From Cystobasidium ongulense (lineage: Eukaryota > Basidiomycota > Cystobasidiomycetes > Cystobasidiales > Cystobasidiaceae), in NCBI GenBank assembly GCA_022835595.1, contig BQUP01000002.1, forward strand, positions 1-64,000: a stretch of 64,000 bases of DNA. Reading direction: 5' to 3'. Below, piece by piece: positions 22,411 to 34,996 of this stretch. Each line of letters starts with the position of its first letter. The first letter of the stretch is position 1. Position numbers and translations under genes: made by a program. Below the pieces are notes generated by a model. The model did no database searches. It saw only the letters and a program-made list of their open reading frames with translations, and was not told where the DNA came from.

Positions 22411-25400
22411 TCATCTGTACTCTAATGATAGCTTTCGTGTCAGAGGTGCCGAGGGTGGCTGCAATACAAAATTACAGAGGAGGTTTCCGAACGTTGCCGT
22501 GACCTTCCCGCCGTCATCGGATACCTTGAAATGGCGCACTCGACTGAAAGGTAGTTGAGCCCTGCTGCCAACGTGACCTATCTCGGGCAAGAGCTTCTCT
22601 ATACTTGATATATGCGGTGCCAATGAGCCTGTTGCGGACAGTTTCAATGACTGTAAAGAGCAGGTCCAGGCTTCCCAGCGACAGAGAGGTGAGGCGTTCG
22701 AGCTTTGGCTGTTGCGCATGGATTTGCGAACGCCAACCAAGTGGGACGCACAAACGTCCCAACGGTCTCGGATGTCTAAAGCCATGCTTCCAAGATGCAG
22801 GAATGACCACGTCTCCTCGATTTCACCATTTATACCAGGTAAACGTAAGTCTGAGGGGGGCTTGCTGTGACTTTTAGGTGGTGGGGATCCCAGATCTGCC
22901 ATTGACACATTGGGGTCTACCGCTTTTCGCAGCGAGTCGTCGGGTTTCCTCCTATCAGCAGCATGACTCAACCGGCGAAGCGCATGCGGCGAAAGGGGGT
23001 ATGCTAGAATCTTGCTCGAATCGTCGGCGCTCGCTTGAGGAGAAGGTATTTTCCGGCTTGGAGATGAAGTATGAGAGAAGACTGATGGAAAAGTAGCCAT
23101 TTGACCACTTATACCATTTTCGCAGTCGCAAGCTTCTGTCTTCGGCGTTTGCAGTCGAGTCACAAAGAGCACGCTTGAATCGGATGAAGTGAGTACTAAG
23201 GAGTTCGTGATGGGGGTTTTGCACAGTGGGCACTGCATATAAGATACGGAAACAAGTCGAACTTGTCGGACCGACCCTTCGTGTAATCTGGCCACGAAGA
23301 CTTGCTTTTCTAGTTCGAGATGGTATATCTCGACAAAGCCGGTCGAACGACCCAGAATAAGCAGCGAAGAAGGTCCTTCTTGCAAGATGAAAGTCGAAGT
23401 GATGGTGCCTGTAGTAGCGTCCGTAGGGAAGGATCCTACAAGCCGCCATTCCAAAGTAGCTGGACTATATCTCCATGCGTGGATCACTTCCTCGACACTG
23501 GTGATCCGAATTAAGACCTTTTCAGGACCGCTCGACTTGCTCGCAACGAATATGCAAGGCCTCGCAGCAGATACTGTTGGAAAAAGTCTTCTTGGCTCTT
23601 CCCCAAAGCACTGCCACCGCCAGACTGAGCCGTCCTCGTGAGTAGACAAAAACGCAGGATGCGTGCTGTCTGAGGGGGATCTTTGTCCAATCGCTCGAGG
23701 TGGTGATTGCCGCGCATCCCTCGCAGGTTCGGCCAACAAAGACAATATCCTCGAGCAATTTTGCAGCGATGCCTCGGAGATAAATGCAGGCGAGTTGCCA
23801 GTGATTGCCTGCCAGATTAATACCCGTCGCAAGCTTGTTGATGCCGCAACCCTGGTACCATCGGCGTTGATTGCGAGATGTGTCAAACTTTCTCCCGATT
23901 TGACATCTAGACCAAAAGGCAACTCGATGGTTGAGGCTCCATCGGCTGCACCATTGGGTCCTGTTTCGACGTTCCATAGGCGTATACATCGTTCGAGTGC
24001 GACCCAGCTGACACAGAACCTGCCATTGTCGGACACTGCTAGGAGTTCCACATCTGCATTATTGTGTCGTACAGAAGAAACGCCGAAGCTGGGCTGATCG
24101 TTTGTATCTGCTTCACCCTGCATTGCATCCGGTCCTCCGACTTGTAACGTATTTTGGCGCTGATCTGTTCCTTTCAGCAGCTGTGCCAACAGCAAGTATA
24201 GTCCGAATGTAGTAAGAGAGATCGGTAGAACCACGAATTTAAAAGCAGCTAGGATCGATGATTTTGCGATAGTGTAGAAGTTTGTTGTGGTATTGAAGGA
24301 GTCGAAGAACAGTACCACAGGTAGCGGTATGTGGACGTGTATGGCTTCCGAAGGTCTTGCACCTAATGCTTGCCAAAAGATCTCGCTTGGTGTGCTCGGA
24401 GAACCGGGCGTAAGCCTCGATCCAACTGCATGCTGAATGTTGGAACAGAATGCCGGAACAAAATAGTCTTTCCCATAGAGGAGGTAGAGTAGATAGTTGG
24501 AGCCTATAAGAATGACCGCTGTGTACGTTCGAGCGCGCCGATCTTGAACTGAATTGATCATGATCTCGAGGAATCGAGGCAGACCAGCGCCATCCACTTT
24601 CCTTTGGTCACTAGGTGAAATAGCCCCGGAGCCTTGCGTAAGGAAGTCTGCGAGCTCTAAGCGATGCATATCAATGCTCAGGACCGTGATGAAGTAGGTC
24701 ATCTCCATGATGTAGTCGACTATGAGTGCGACAGCGGAAAAGACTGCCATCTCGCGGATGACTTCTGCTTGAGTTGCGACGTGCAGAACCACGCAAACGG
24801 TCAATTCCATAACGAGGTTAAGAAAGATCCCGACTCCGCTCTGGGCCAGTCCCTCAGCGATACGCTCCTTGACAGGAAGATTGATGGAGGTACTCGTAAC
24901 GGCCGTAGTCAGAACGAACATGTTGTCGACACCAAGCACCACGATCAGGAATGGGATAAGCTTGACCGGGACTGCGCGAATCTCTTGTTAGCTGATATAA
25001 GTGATTTACTGAGAAAATGCCTCTCACCAAGATTGAATTTGTATCCCGACAATGCACATAGGCTTAGACTCATTACGCCGGACGCGAGCATCTGTACGAT
25101 GCCAGTGAGGACTAGACCCATTCTAGAATGCACCTGATGATAGAAACCTTCTTCAGTAAGACATTGCATAGGAAAGAAGATCAGCGAACCCCGCTTACCT
25201 TATCTAGCCGTCGCAAAGTCAAATAAATATACGTGCCAACGATAAAGTAGCCAGTATAGAAGAGCACATCTTCCCATGCGGTTGCCCGGACTCTGACCTC
25301 AGAGCGGTGCTTCATAACAGCCCTTGAACCAGCCGCGGAGCCCTCCACCAGGACATATCCGAGCTCTTGCGCAATGCTGTGTACAGCGCTGTTGACAGCG

Positions 25401-26245
25401 GTCGGCGACGCGTCGCCTTCGAGAAATAGTGTCAACACAGCATAATCGGCTTTGCGGAGTGTACTTCCAGCGTATGATCTCCCGATGAATAGATCGTCAT
25501 GCTGAAGAGGGAATGGAAGTTCCGAAAGTGCCGCTTGATTGACTGTAGCGATTAAGGAAGTATCCGATAACATTTCATTCTCATTGTGACCCCAGTAAGC
25601 GAGAGGGGAAAGAGTGAAGCAGTCGGGTGTCGTCTGGGCATCCAAAGCTTGGACACATGCTAAGCTTGTTCGGTTTTGCGGTGTTGTCAACACTTCATGT
25701 AGCCGCTTTTGAAGATTGTAGACTCCGTGTAAAGGTTTCCGGTCGAGGACACCATGTTCGCTTGCAACACGACCATCGGCAGGGAAACCAAGCAAGACCT
25801 GTTGGACGGTCACTTCACGGAATTTGGGTATTCTCTGCCAGCAAGCTTCCTCTCCATTCAGGACTACCGAATCCAAGCTCTGCCAAGGTAATTTGAGGTC
25901 TCTTGCTCGGGCGATGCTGCCGTCGTCGCCAACAAGGTGAAGTGTAGGTGCTGTCCTCAGGAAGGAGAAGAGGCCGGATGCGGAAGATGGACTTGCCCAG
26001 GCGTAGAGCGACAGGACGGGGTATGTCAAAGCACAGAGAAAGACACAGCAGAGCAGAAGGACGGCAATCGGACGGGTGGCCACGAACCGTCCCCAGCTCT
26101 GCAAGCTTCTTCGCGCAAAGATCTGGCTGGCTGCGTAGGTCTGGTTGTAGAGTTGTGCGAGACTCGAAGGGTTCTTGGTTGCTGCTGCTGCTGTGCTGGG
26201 CCCATTGCTCCGGGAGCCGTTCGGTATGGTGTTGCTGCTTGACAT
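22411..26245 (-). CDS. SCP1: SREBP cleavage-activating protein (SCAP) homologue
   Basis: Three exons (26245-25199, 25133-25028, 24971-22411) encode 1237 residues. SCAP is the ER sterol sensor that escorts SREBP to the Golgi for cleavage when sterol or oxygen is low. A first membrane span (AVLLLCCVFLCALTYPVLSLYAW) is followed by a large lumenal loop, then a sterol-sensing domain: VLFYTGYFIVGTYIYLTLRRLDKV, GLVLTGIVQMLASGVMSLSLCAL, LIPFLIVVLGVDNMFVL, and three more spans. The C-terminal half is a WD40 propeller with degenerate repeats (FCVSWVALERCIRLWNVETG, LAINADGTRVAAST, HEDGSVWRWQ). The ATG at 26245 follows an in-frame GTG extension that I discount. PEX12 lies divergently 356 nt away. Confidence 0.9.
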
Positions 26246-26601
26246 TACAATGCTGAGTCGGCGCTTTGAGGCGTACGAGTGCGGGACTTGCACAGGCACG
26301 GCAGCTGCATGTCGTCAAGGATGTGTTGTAGATGCATGCATTTCTTGACGAACAAAGCTTTGTAGTGCGTAAAAAGCCAATCTTTGCGAAAGCAACTGTC
26401 CGTCCTCCACCCTTCAGGCACTTTCCCGATCAGCTGCTTGCTCGTCGACATACAGCAACCCGACACATGCATTCGCTTTGACCGGCATCCAAAGCAGTGA
26501 TGCCTTTTAGAAGCATAGAAAGATTATCAGTTCTTGCTCAAGAGCCGAGGCGCACAGTCATTACACCGAAAAGCCGGTGATAGCAGCTCAGATAGCCAAA
26601 C
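26246..26601. promoter_or_regulatory. shared divergent promoter region (SCAP / PEX12)
   Basis: These 356 nt separate the divergent ATGs of the SCAP and PEX12 genes. They must include both 5' leaders. No defined motif could be assigned by eye. Confidence 0.4.
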
Positions 26602-28072
26602 ATGGAAATCATAAACGACGATGCCCGACCCTCATTCTTCGAGCTGGCAGCGCAGGGTGCGTCGTAGCTCTGGCTATGATACCTTAACGTACTGAACATG
26701 TGCTACAGAGCAGCTCCGGGACCTGCTGCAGCCAGTAGTGCGCTACCTGCTTTCGGTAAGCATGTTCCATCACCGGTACCCAGTCTGGCATAATGCAGTA
26801 TCTAATGGCAGCCTCTTTCAATCACAGGTTCTGGCGACGCGATACCCACGCTACATGCTACGCTTCTCGAATCGCCATGAGGAGACTTACGCTGCTATGA
26901 TGTTCTTCATCGAACGTCATTACCTAAAACAATGGAGTACGCCAGGCATTGCGCCTTTGTATTTCGCTACCAAAAGTTGCTAACCATGAACCTGTACACT
27001 TATTAGGTGGATCCTTCGCTGAGAACTTCTATGGGATGAAAAGACGGCGTCGTCCAGGTGTCTCTTCAGAACGAGCACAAGCGGCCGCGGATCTGTTCAG
27101 CGACCATCAGAAGTTGAGGAAGCGCGAATTGAGATGGTCTCTGTTCTTTCTGGTGAGGCTTAGATACCAGATTCTTCAGTCGTCTTGCTGACTTGAAACA
27201 TAGATTGCCGTCCCATACTTGCGCGCCAAGGGCGACGATTTATATGACAGACTCGGTGGCAATAGCGAGGGCGGTGACCTCTTCGCAGATCATGACCGTC
27301 ACGAAGGCACAAGCACAGAGGTTAGTAGCACTTTACTTAATTCTAAATGTTATTTCTGACCAGTTGCGCCGTGTAGACTTCGGAGACGTCGCTCGTTATG
27401 ATTAGAAAACGTTCTTCAATCCTCTTCAAGACCCTCTGGCCGAAGTTCAACAAACTCTATGATGCGGTGATTCTCTTCTATAACATTGCATACCTTTTCG
27501 AGAAGATACCTTACTATCGACCTTGGTTGCACTGGCTCGGGATTGATGTACGACGCCTAACAGAGCGCGATTATCGCGCTGGCAATGCCGCTCAAGAAGC
27601 TCTGCGCAAATCGCCTTTTGCCGTAGATCCGGTGTCAGGGGCGCGACCCTCAAAGCTTGAAATATTGATGCGATGTCTACGTCTCGGACCACAAGTGACC
27701 CTTGAAGGTCTGAAAGTCTTCCTACCCGCCTCAATATTCTTTTTCAAATTCTTGGAGTGGTGGTATTCATCATCGTACGCTCGAGCACGCCTATCTACAT
27801 CGAAGACTTCGACGGGACCTCCAGCGCTCAGGGCGCCTCCTACCAAGCTAGAACCGCACCCTGAAGGTCTATGGGGCAAAGAAGCCGAAGGCGAGCTTCC
27901 GAAAGCTGGATTCTGTGTTGTATGCAGGAATCAAGTGGTCAATCCTACCGCATTACCGACCGGCTATGTGGGAGATTACCGATGTCTTTTCGATTACGTA
28001 GAGACAGAAGGCAGATGTCCAGTTACGAGGATAAAGGTTACTACCGGGGATTTAAGGAAGGTCAACGGGTGA
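26602..28072 (+). CDS. PEX12: peroxisome biogenesis E3 subunit Pex12
   Basis: Six exons (26602-26656, 26709-26755, 26828-26936, 27007-27152, 27204-27320, 27377-28072) give 389 residues. Pex12 forms the RING E3 complex with Pex2 and Pex10 in the peroxisomal membrane and promotes ubiquitination of the import receptor Pex5. Visible features: PSFFELAAQEQLRDLLQP at the start, SFAENFYGMKR, several hydrophobic helices (LYDAVILFYNIAYLFEKIPYYRPW and GLKVFLPASIFFFKFLEWWYS), and the C-terminal half-RING CVVCRNQVVNPTALPTGYV with CPVTRIKV. As usual for Pex12 the RING has too few zinc ligands for two sites. The 47-nt second exon is short but frame-consistent. It is tail-to-tail with the cupin gene, 115 nt apart. 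Confidence 0.93.
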
Positions 28073-28187
28073 AATGTGATACAACATAATTTGTTTTAGA
28101 GAAGTCAGTGGAAGTTGAAGGGGTATTGCTATGTCGGAGTATTTTGGAGAATTTGACCTTGTTTGCTCATACTCGGGTAGATAAGTC

Positions 28188-29138
28188 CTAAACCTTCTCC
28201 ATAACATCGGTCTTCCAAAATGCTCGGTGCCCTCGTGGTTTCACAAGACCATATTCTGGATATTGCGACTTATAGCTGGCAGGTGGTTTATTTAGCTGAC
28301 CTTCCGCAGAATCACCTGCTATAGATGAACCTACCCAAGTGCCCTCTCTCCTATCCAGTAAGCAACGACATGATGGTATCCTCTAAGCAAGTGTCTGGGT
28401 AGCCAGAACGCCGGAGTGAGAACAGTATCTGCCTCGTTTCGGAACAGCGTACTACAAGAAGCAGGGAAACATCCTCATCAGTTTAAGGCGACTCAGTCTG
28501 GAGGGGACGAATGCTTACGTCTGAAAAACAGAAGGCTTCATGCCACAACGAGTACAATCCGCAAGATAGGCTTGAAAATTGCGAAAGAAGAGCTCATCCC
28601 AACCATGTTCTAGCTGATGCGGGCTAACCCAGCAGTGAAACACAAGCTCCTCTCCTTTGCACTGCTCCAGGTCTAACCAGAATGTATGTCTGCTACCTGC
28701 GGGAATTAAACCTGGTCCCGAGCCAGGCGTCAAAATGCCTTCTTTTCCGTTCAGGACAAAACCGAGACTCCCTTTGAGGACTTCGAAGTATTCGTCTTGC
28801 TTGAGATGGATGTGCCTGTCACGAGAAGGAAGAATGTCATAAGCATGGAACGCTCACTAAGCGCATCACAGAAAACGGGGCGGAATTGGCATTGTAAGAA
28901 TGCCTAAGGAATCGATGCAATACTTCGTGACCACGTACAATGGAGGAGTAGCGTTTCCTTCTCGGTTAAAAGGGTGACTAAGATCATAGGTAGCTTGAAG
29001 GACAGGCTGCAAAACGCCATTCTTCTCGACTTTAATCCATTCGAACAGGACCGAATCTCCGGGACCTGGTAAAATGGAGAGATCCGCTACATTTGACCGA
29101 AGCGGACGTGGAGATAACCACTTCTGGAACTTGGACAT
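28188..29138 (-). CDS. cupin-domain protein of unknown function
   Basis: Four exons (29138-28939, 28815-28519, 28451-28335, 28275-28188) encode 233 residues. A cupin motif 1 sequence, PPLHIHLKQDEYFEVLKGSLGF, crosses the first splice junction and carries His, His and Glu as likely metal ligands; motif 2 follows as IPAGSRHTFW. Downstream come FHCWVSPHQLEHGWDELFFRNFQAYL, then HHVVAYWIGERALGYKSQYPEYG, a tail I associate with a widespread uncharacterised fungal and bacterial cupin family. No signal peptide is present. Enzymatic activity is unknown. The start at 29138 (MSKFQKWLSPRP) is the first ATG, but a further upstream exon cannot be excluded. Confidence 0.8.
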
Positions 29139-30980
29139 GGATGTCTTTTCGGTATTTCAGTCGGTACCGTATTCCTTCCAAATCTATTGCCGGGACGAAG
29201 CAAGCCGACTTGGAGAGATGAAGAGGAACAAGGAACGACAAAAGTTGATGAATGCCCTATCCTGCCGGTAAATAGTATACTGTACAGGAAAAGTAGCAAT
29301 GTCCGTGTCAAGTTCGCTTCAAGCCGATGGAAATTGGGGGAAAATGCCGCCAGCCAGGACCCCGAACGGAAACGCGTGACCTTGGTACTCTACCAGCAAA
29401 GGTCCGGCGGACTACCTGACTATCCAAAACGCACGGTACCTACAACAAACACGCGCGAGTCAGCAAAAACGCAGGAAAACAGTGTCCGAGACCTTGAACT
29501 AGGTAGCTGAAAAGAATGCTAAAAATGTAGCGCGATGGACCGAGGAATGGATCCGATGTCAGACGACTCCAGTGCTTCTTCTCTTCCCTTTCGGGAACTG
29601 ATACATCTCTTCCTCTCGTTAGCGTGCAAAGATCCCTGAGTGACTTACAAGGCGGATCAATCTGACACTTGTGTGCTGAGTTTTGCGGAATTTGTCAATG
29701 GTCTGATCTTTTCATCATGTATAGATCCCCAATCATCGCATAGAGCTTGTCACACTATCACCTGGACTCCACAATTATACGGATTTGTATATGGCTACGC
29801 GACAGTACTAGCTGTACAGTTGGAGATCACCTGGGCAACCGAAAAAAGTCAGGATCGACTTTTGAAAGTTTTTATGAAAATCATTCTTGCTGCTTGTCTC
29901 GGAGTGCTGGCAGGTTCGTTAGAGAAATCACAGATCTGCGTCTCTCTGAACGAAGTAGACTGTAATTGAAGTGTCTCTGCAGGTAGAGTATACGAAGCGG
30001 CTGCTACAGTCAACTTCGGCTAGGACGGCAAGGAGGGCTAACAGCGACCTTTTATCTTCAGCCCGAACTGTGCGCTGCCATGAGCCTTGTCCTTTCCTTC
30101 CATCAGAAACCATATTTTATGGATATCGACGTGTTTGCGCATCCTGAAGTAAGGTCATCCCGAAAAGGCAGCAGGTCTCGACCATCTCCGGTTTCCCGTC
30201 TCGAGCGCCATGAGAGGGTGATGTCAGGGAAACAAGATACAGAGCCGAGCACGGTTTGAGGCTGATAAGAGACTGTGCCTGTAGAATTCAGCTCCTAAAA
30301 CAGAAGGTCGCTCGCATTGACCAGGTTAGAAGTATAAACCTCTTGATGAGGGAGGACAGCTTCAAACAATTTTGCCACCGTTATTTTCCATTCTAGCAGC
30401 TGTGGCGGTGCGACGAGACTGAGAATTGCGGTCAGTATTGACGAAGCAGCCAGGCGTGCGGGCAGGTGTGAGCACAGGAAGCTGCTCAATGGAAGCTGCT
30501 CAATGCAATGGTGTTATGTAGCTCTGTCGCCGGTGTGATGGCTATGATCAAATATATTTGGTAGTGGTCTGGCGGGCTGCTGGCGGGCTGAACCAAGCAG
30601 GACGTGGGTAGGATAGGGCGGGGCTTGGTGACTGCTTATACACACACTACTAGTTGCTTGCTCGTGCTGCCGTCCTGCTCGAAGTGCTCGTGGTTGGTGC
30701 TGCGGGTAGCCACACTCGTTGCCTCCATCTTTCGCTGCACGCTTTCTCTTTCCGCCCGACCGACCATCTCCCTCAAGAGAAGCCAGGACGGGATAAGGCG
30801 AGAGGATATAGACCAGACAGCGGAATAGTGCGCATCACTTAGCTGTGCAGCGCTGTTCGGCGGGCGTGTCGCGGCGTCCCATACCATCCCAGCCAAAGCG
30901 ACATCAAGATTCCCTTCTAATCCATACACCCGACGTGACCGCGACCTGGGCGATTCAACACTCGCCACGAGGCAGCAAGC
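29139..30980. other. gene-poor stretch of about 1.8 kb
   Basis: This divergent spacer separates the cupin gene from the GT31 gene. Several open frames of 60-110 codons occur (for example + 29640-29969, which begins with GTG and has a weakly hydrophobic segment) but none has a recognised motif or convincing splice pattern. A perfect tandem 14-nt duplication GAAGCTGCTCAATG lies at 478-491 and 492-505 past 30000. The right 400 nt are probably GT31 promoter and leader. Confidence 0.45.
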
Positions 30981-33900
30981 ATGGCTACTCGGCCATCCAC
31001 GCCGTACTACTTCTACAGTGACGCGGCATCAACCGCCTCGTCCTCGAATGGCGACCCTCCGCCCTCATACACGAGCTCAGACTCGGATCCCAGCTCCTCA
31101 CTCTCGAGTCCGCGAAGCAGCAGCAGCAATTCCGGCGGCCACCAACTCTTCCAATCTTTAAGCGACTCTCAGACATTCGCTCCTGCCATCCCCGCGGCGT
31201 CTGCGCCTGCGCGCAGACATGGCTCGAATAGCGTCGTTGATATGGGCCCGCTGCACATGACTGCTCTCGCCGGGAGTGGCAGCGCTTCAACCAGCACGGC
31301 AGGAGCAGCAGGTACCAGCAATCGTCGACACGATGCCAGCTCATTTCCTCCGAGCAGAAACAGCCAGTCCTCTTCGTCGTCTCATCACCCTACGCCGTCC
31401 ACATCCTCCTCAAACGGCAACAACGCCCTGCTCTCTGCCAGCCTCTTGGGTAGTGCAAGCTCCGGCTACGGTGGAGGAAGCAGTAGCAACAGCAATGCAG
31501 ACGCAGATACATTGAGCGACGACTTCTCATCCTCCGAGTACAGCCACCCAGAAGTTGGAGAGTCCACCTCGAGATCGCTGCGGTTCGGTGGGTTACCGCT
31601 CGAGGGTGTGAGCGCTGCTGGATTCGGCTCGACACTGTCTTCAAGAGCGGCTTCTCCTGCATTGGGAGGGCATTCTTCTTCAGCGGCAGCTAGTGTGGTT
31701 CCAAGTGGTCCTACATCGCCCTCTGGCTCTGCCTCATCTGCGGCTTCTTCGGCCGTGCATCACCATATACACCATCACTATCACCACGGCGCAGGAGGGA
31801 GCTCTTCAGGTTCTGGAGCCGCTTCAACATCAACAGGCAGTGCGACGCTCGTTGGAGCAACACCAGTTGGCTCAAGTCTCATACGAAGTCTAAGCAATAG
31901 TAGCGCGAGCACAAGCAAAAGCGTGGCTACAAATGCAACCGGCAAGAGCAGCAAGGAGAGAAGAACTTTAATTTCGAGTGCAGATTATGATGTACCGGAT
32001 GATGGGTACTTTTTCGCTGCCAACAACGGATATCATTATAGAACCGGCCCATTAGCGCGGAAATTGGGCAGCACAATCCTATCACGCGATCCCTCCCTCA
32101 CAGACCTTCCCCTCCTCGCCTCCTCTACCGCCGGCACACCCAATCCTGCTTCAGCTTACTCGACTGCATCGAGGAGAAGAGCAGGATGGAAGTCACCGAG
32201 ACGATCTGGTAATGCTGCTCTACTCGATGGCGGTGCATTCTTAGGAAGTGACGACTTTACAATTGCAAACACAAATGCAAATGGTGGCGGGTTCAACAAT
32301 CCTTTACTTGATGGTAGTGCAATGAGGAACAGAAGGAGGTTTTCTGCTTTTGTTCCGATATCAATACAGAAATGGTGGTATCGCTTCCTGCGACACCCAC
32401 TTGTCCCTACACAAACCCTCACCATACTCTTTTCAATCGCTCTTTTCGCTGCATTCGCTTTTTCAGTTACTACCTTCATGTATCATGTCCTATCGACGGA
32501 TAAAGCTCCTCGACCTTGGAGGCAGTATTGCCAAGAACAACGTCCCTTCCCGCATGAACTTGCGGACTCTCTAGCACCTGTCGATGTCTTCGTCGGAGTG
32601 TTCAGCGTGGATGCAGCATATGAGAGACGGCACCTTATACGTTCTACATATTTAAGACATACTAGACCTATAGATCCACATACTGGTAGAACAGCTCAAA
32701 ACGTTCAGATGAAATTCATTCTAGGAAGACCGAGGAAACATCATGCTAGGAGAATAGCATTAGAGATGGAAACTTACAATGATATCGTCGTTTTAGATAT
32801 GAAAGAGAATATGAATCAAGGCAAAACGCATGCTTTCTTCAAATGGGCAAATGAAAATGCTACTATACCTTTTTATTATAAACCACCCAGCAATTCTAAA
32901 CGAATTGGGAAATTGACTCCTGATAACAGATTTAACAACGATGGGCAGCAAGTTGAGACCTATAATTTGGGTTTCAAGAAAGCGGATTATGTAGTCAAGG
33001 CGGACGATGATTCTTTCTTGGTTCTCAACGAGTTGGAAAGACATTTACGTGTCGCACCCAGGACAAACATGTACTGGGGATGTGAGTTGTCTTTTGTCGT
33101 ATAATTGAAAGTAGTGTGAGCTGATTTGATAATCTGCCCCAGACCTCATTCGCAACCTCTTCATGGGCGGTGAATGCTACGCTCTTTCCGCTGATCTCGT
33201 CAACTATGTCGCTACATACCCTGCATTAGAAGCATACACAACTGGAGCTGAAGACAAGAGAGTAGCGAAATGGATGCGTTTACACCCAAATGCATCGTCC
33301 ATCAACTGGATAACAGAAAGATGCTACATTTACGATCATCCGAAAGCAGCTACCACCTATTCTCATGGATTCTTATTTCCGGATGAAGTAGAACGTGTTA
33401 GAGCAGAAGGAGTAACTGGAATTTCGGTCGCTGAGAAACAAAGAAGAGGTGGTGAATTATCGGATGCTTGGTCTTCTGTTTCTAAATGGAAGAAAGGCTA
33501 CATCAAACCTAAGAAGGATTTGACTATTGAAGAAGAAGTTGAAGCCCTTGTCGAAGGTGGTGGAAGATGGACAGCCCTTGATGGTTGGACTAATAAAGTC
33601 TCGGCCAAGGATGTCCTGCAGTGGGATAGTATGGTTTTTGAGAGTTCGGATGAGAGGATACAAGGTGGTGCCGACAAGACCTCGAAAGCTGAGGAAGCAA
33701 GGTCACAATAGTGAGTTCATTTATACGCACAGAACTTGATTAGACCATTCTACTGGAGCTAAGCAATGTTATATCAACAGCAATCTACGCACTGAGATGG
33801 CTTTCGGCAAATATAACCGGATACCAAACTCTCTCCTCCGCGATCCAGGCGAGCTTGATATTCGACCGCAGCACGCCAAACGATCATGGGAATTTTGGAA

Positions 33901-34996
33901 GAGAGATGGCCAAGATGATACTGAAGTCTCACCTGCTCAAGCTGGCGTTTCTTCTTTACGTTCCTTTGCTGCAAATGATACTTTGTTATCATCTTCCAGT
34001 GAATCGGCACCTACTTTACCCAAAGAGACTGCTTCTAACCCTTACGAGCGCCTTCAGCCTGATGCTGGGGCTCAATATCCAATTGGTAGCAGCCCGAACT
34101 TCAAGAAAGGATTCTCTTTCCTACCAGACCCACCTGCAAATCCGGATATACTCAAGCATCGGGCAACTCCTGCGCCTACATTGCGTTATGACCCAGATAC
34201 CATGACGCTGAGAGAACGACGATTCCTAGGTCTCCCGTACGGGGGTACTGTAGTCGTTCATTACTTGAAGAGGAACGAATGGTTCATGGAAACTGCATTG
34301 GCTTTGCTTGGGAGGGAGAAATTCTGGGATACAGGCTTAGACCCACCTGCGTATCAGCCGTATGTTCCTCCGCCCCCAGCAGGTGACCATCTACCGCCAT
34401 ACGACGAAGAGAAGAATGTTGGTCATAATAAGAAAGAAAAGAAAGTTGCAACGATACCAAATTGGAACGGTAAAAAAGGGGGAGAAATAGAATTAATACC
34501 CGCAGAATGGGGTTCCGCTAGAATGTATGGATCTCCTTTGGTCAGAGAGAATGGATATGTTGCTCTGGGAAGGACAGTCCCCTGGGACGCTCTACAAAAA
34601 TCTGAAGAAGGAAAATACGGTAAACTGAGAGGATCGCCTAGACAACGGTTCGCTGATATGCCTGCAGGAAACAAGGAAGGTAAAAATGATGAGGAGGAGG
34701 AGCAAACTTCAGTATCATCTAGCCATGCATCGAGCCAGAGCAAAGATTCTTCTTCGTCAATGGCACAAGAGAGATCATTAAGCGAAGAGTTAAATCCTTT
34801 GAAAACGTCGGATCTACATTCGCATTCAGCATCATCACCTCCCTCGCCCCTCGAATGGCAGGCCCAAGAGTCGTTGACAGAGGCAGATCCCCATACGCCT
34901 CAGTCCGACAGCGCAGGGGCCGATGCAACAAGATCAAGCGAAGCTGGTGTTCTTGGCGACCATAACCTAGACGCTGCAGCTCCGGTTCTCTTATAG
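30981..34996 (+). CDS. glycosyltransferase family 31-type, type II membrane protein
   Basis: Three exons (30981-33081, 33143-33710, 33781-34996) give 1294 residues. A Ser/Gly/Ala-rich cytosolic region of about 475 residues precedes the signal anchor (LTILFSIALFAAFAFSVTTF). The catalytic part has DVFVGVFSVDAAYERRHLIRSTYLRH, KFILGRPRKHHARRIALEMETYNDIVVLD, the DxD-like KADDDSFL near residue 675, and FMGGECYALSADLV. These are beta-1,3-galactosyltransferase (Galactosyl_T, GT31) features, so a Golgi transferase is likely. The C-terminal extension contains GGTVVVHYLKRNEWFMETALALLG, which I recall from basidiomycete GT31 proteins. It ends in an acidic, Ser-rich tail. Donor, acceptor and the linkage made are unknown. 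Confidence 0.87.

Noticed and set aside
29640-29969. 109-codon plus-strand frame with a hydrophobic segment
   Set aside because: The frame begins at GTG, shows no family motif, and is overlapped by a second open phase of similar length.
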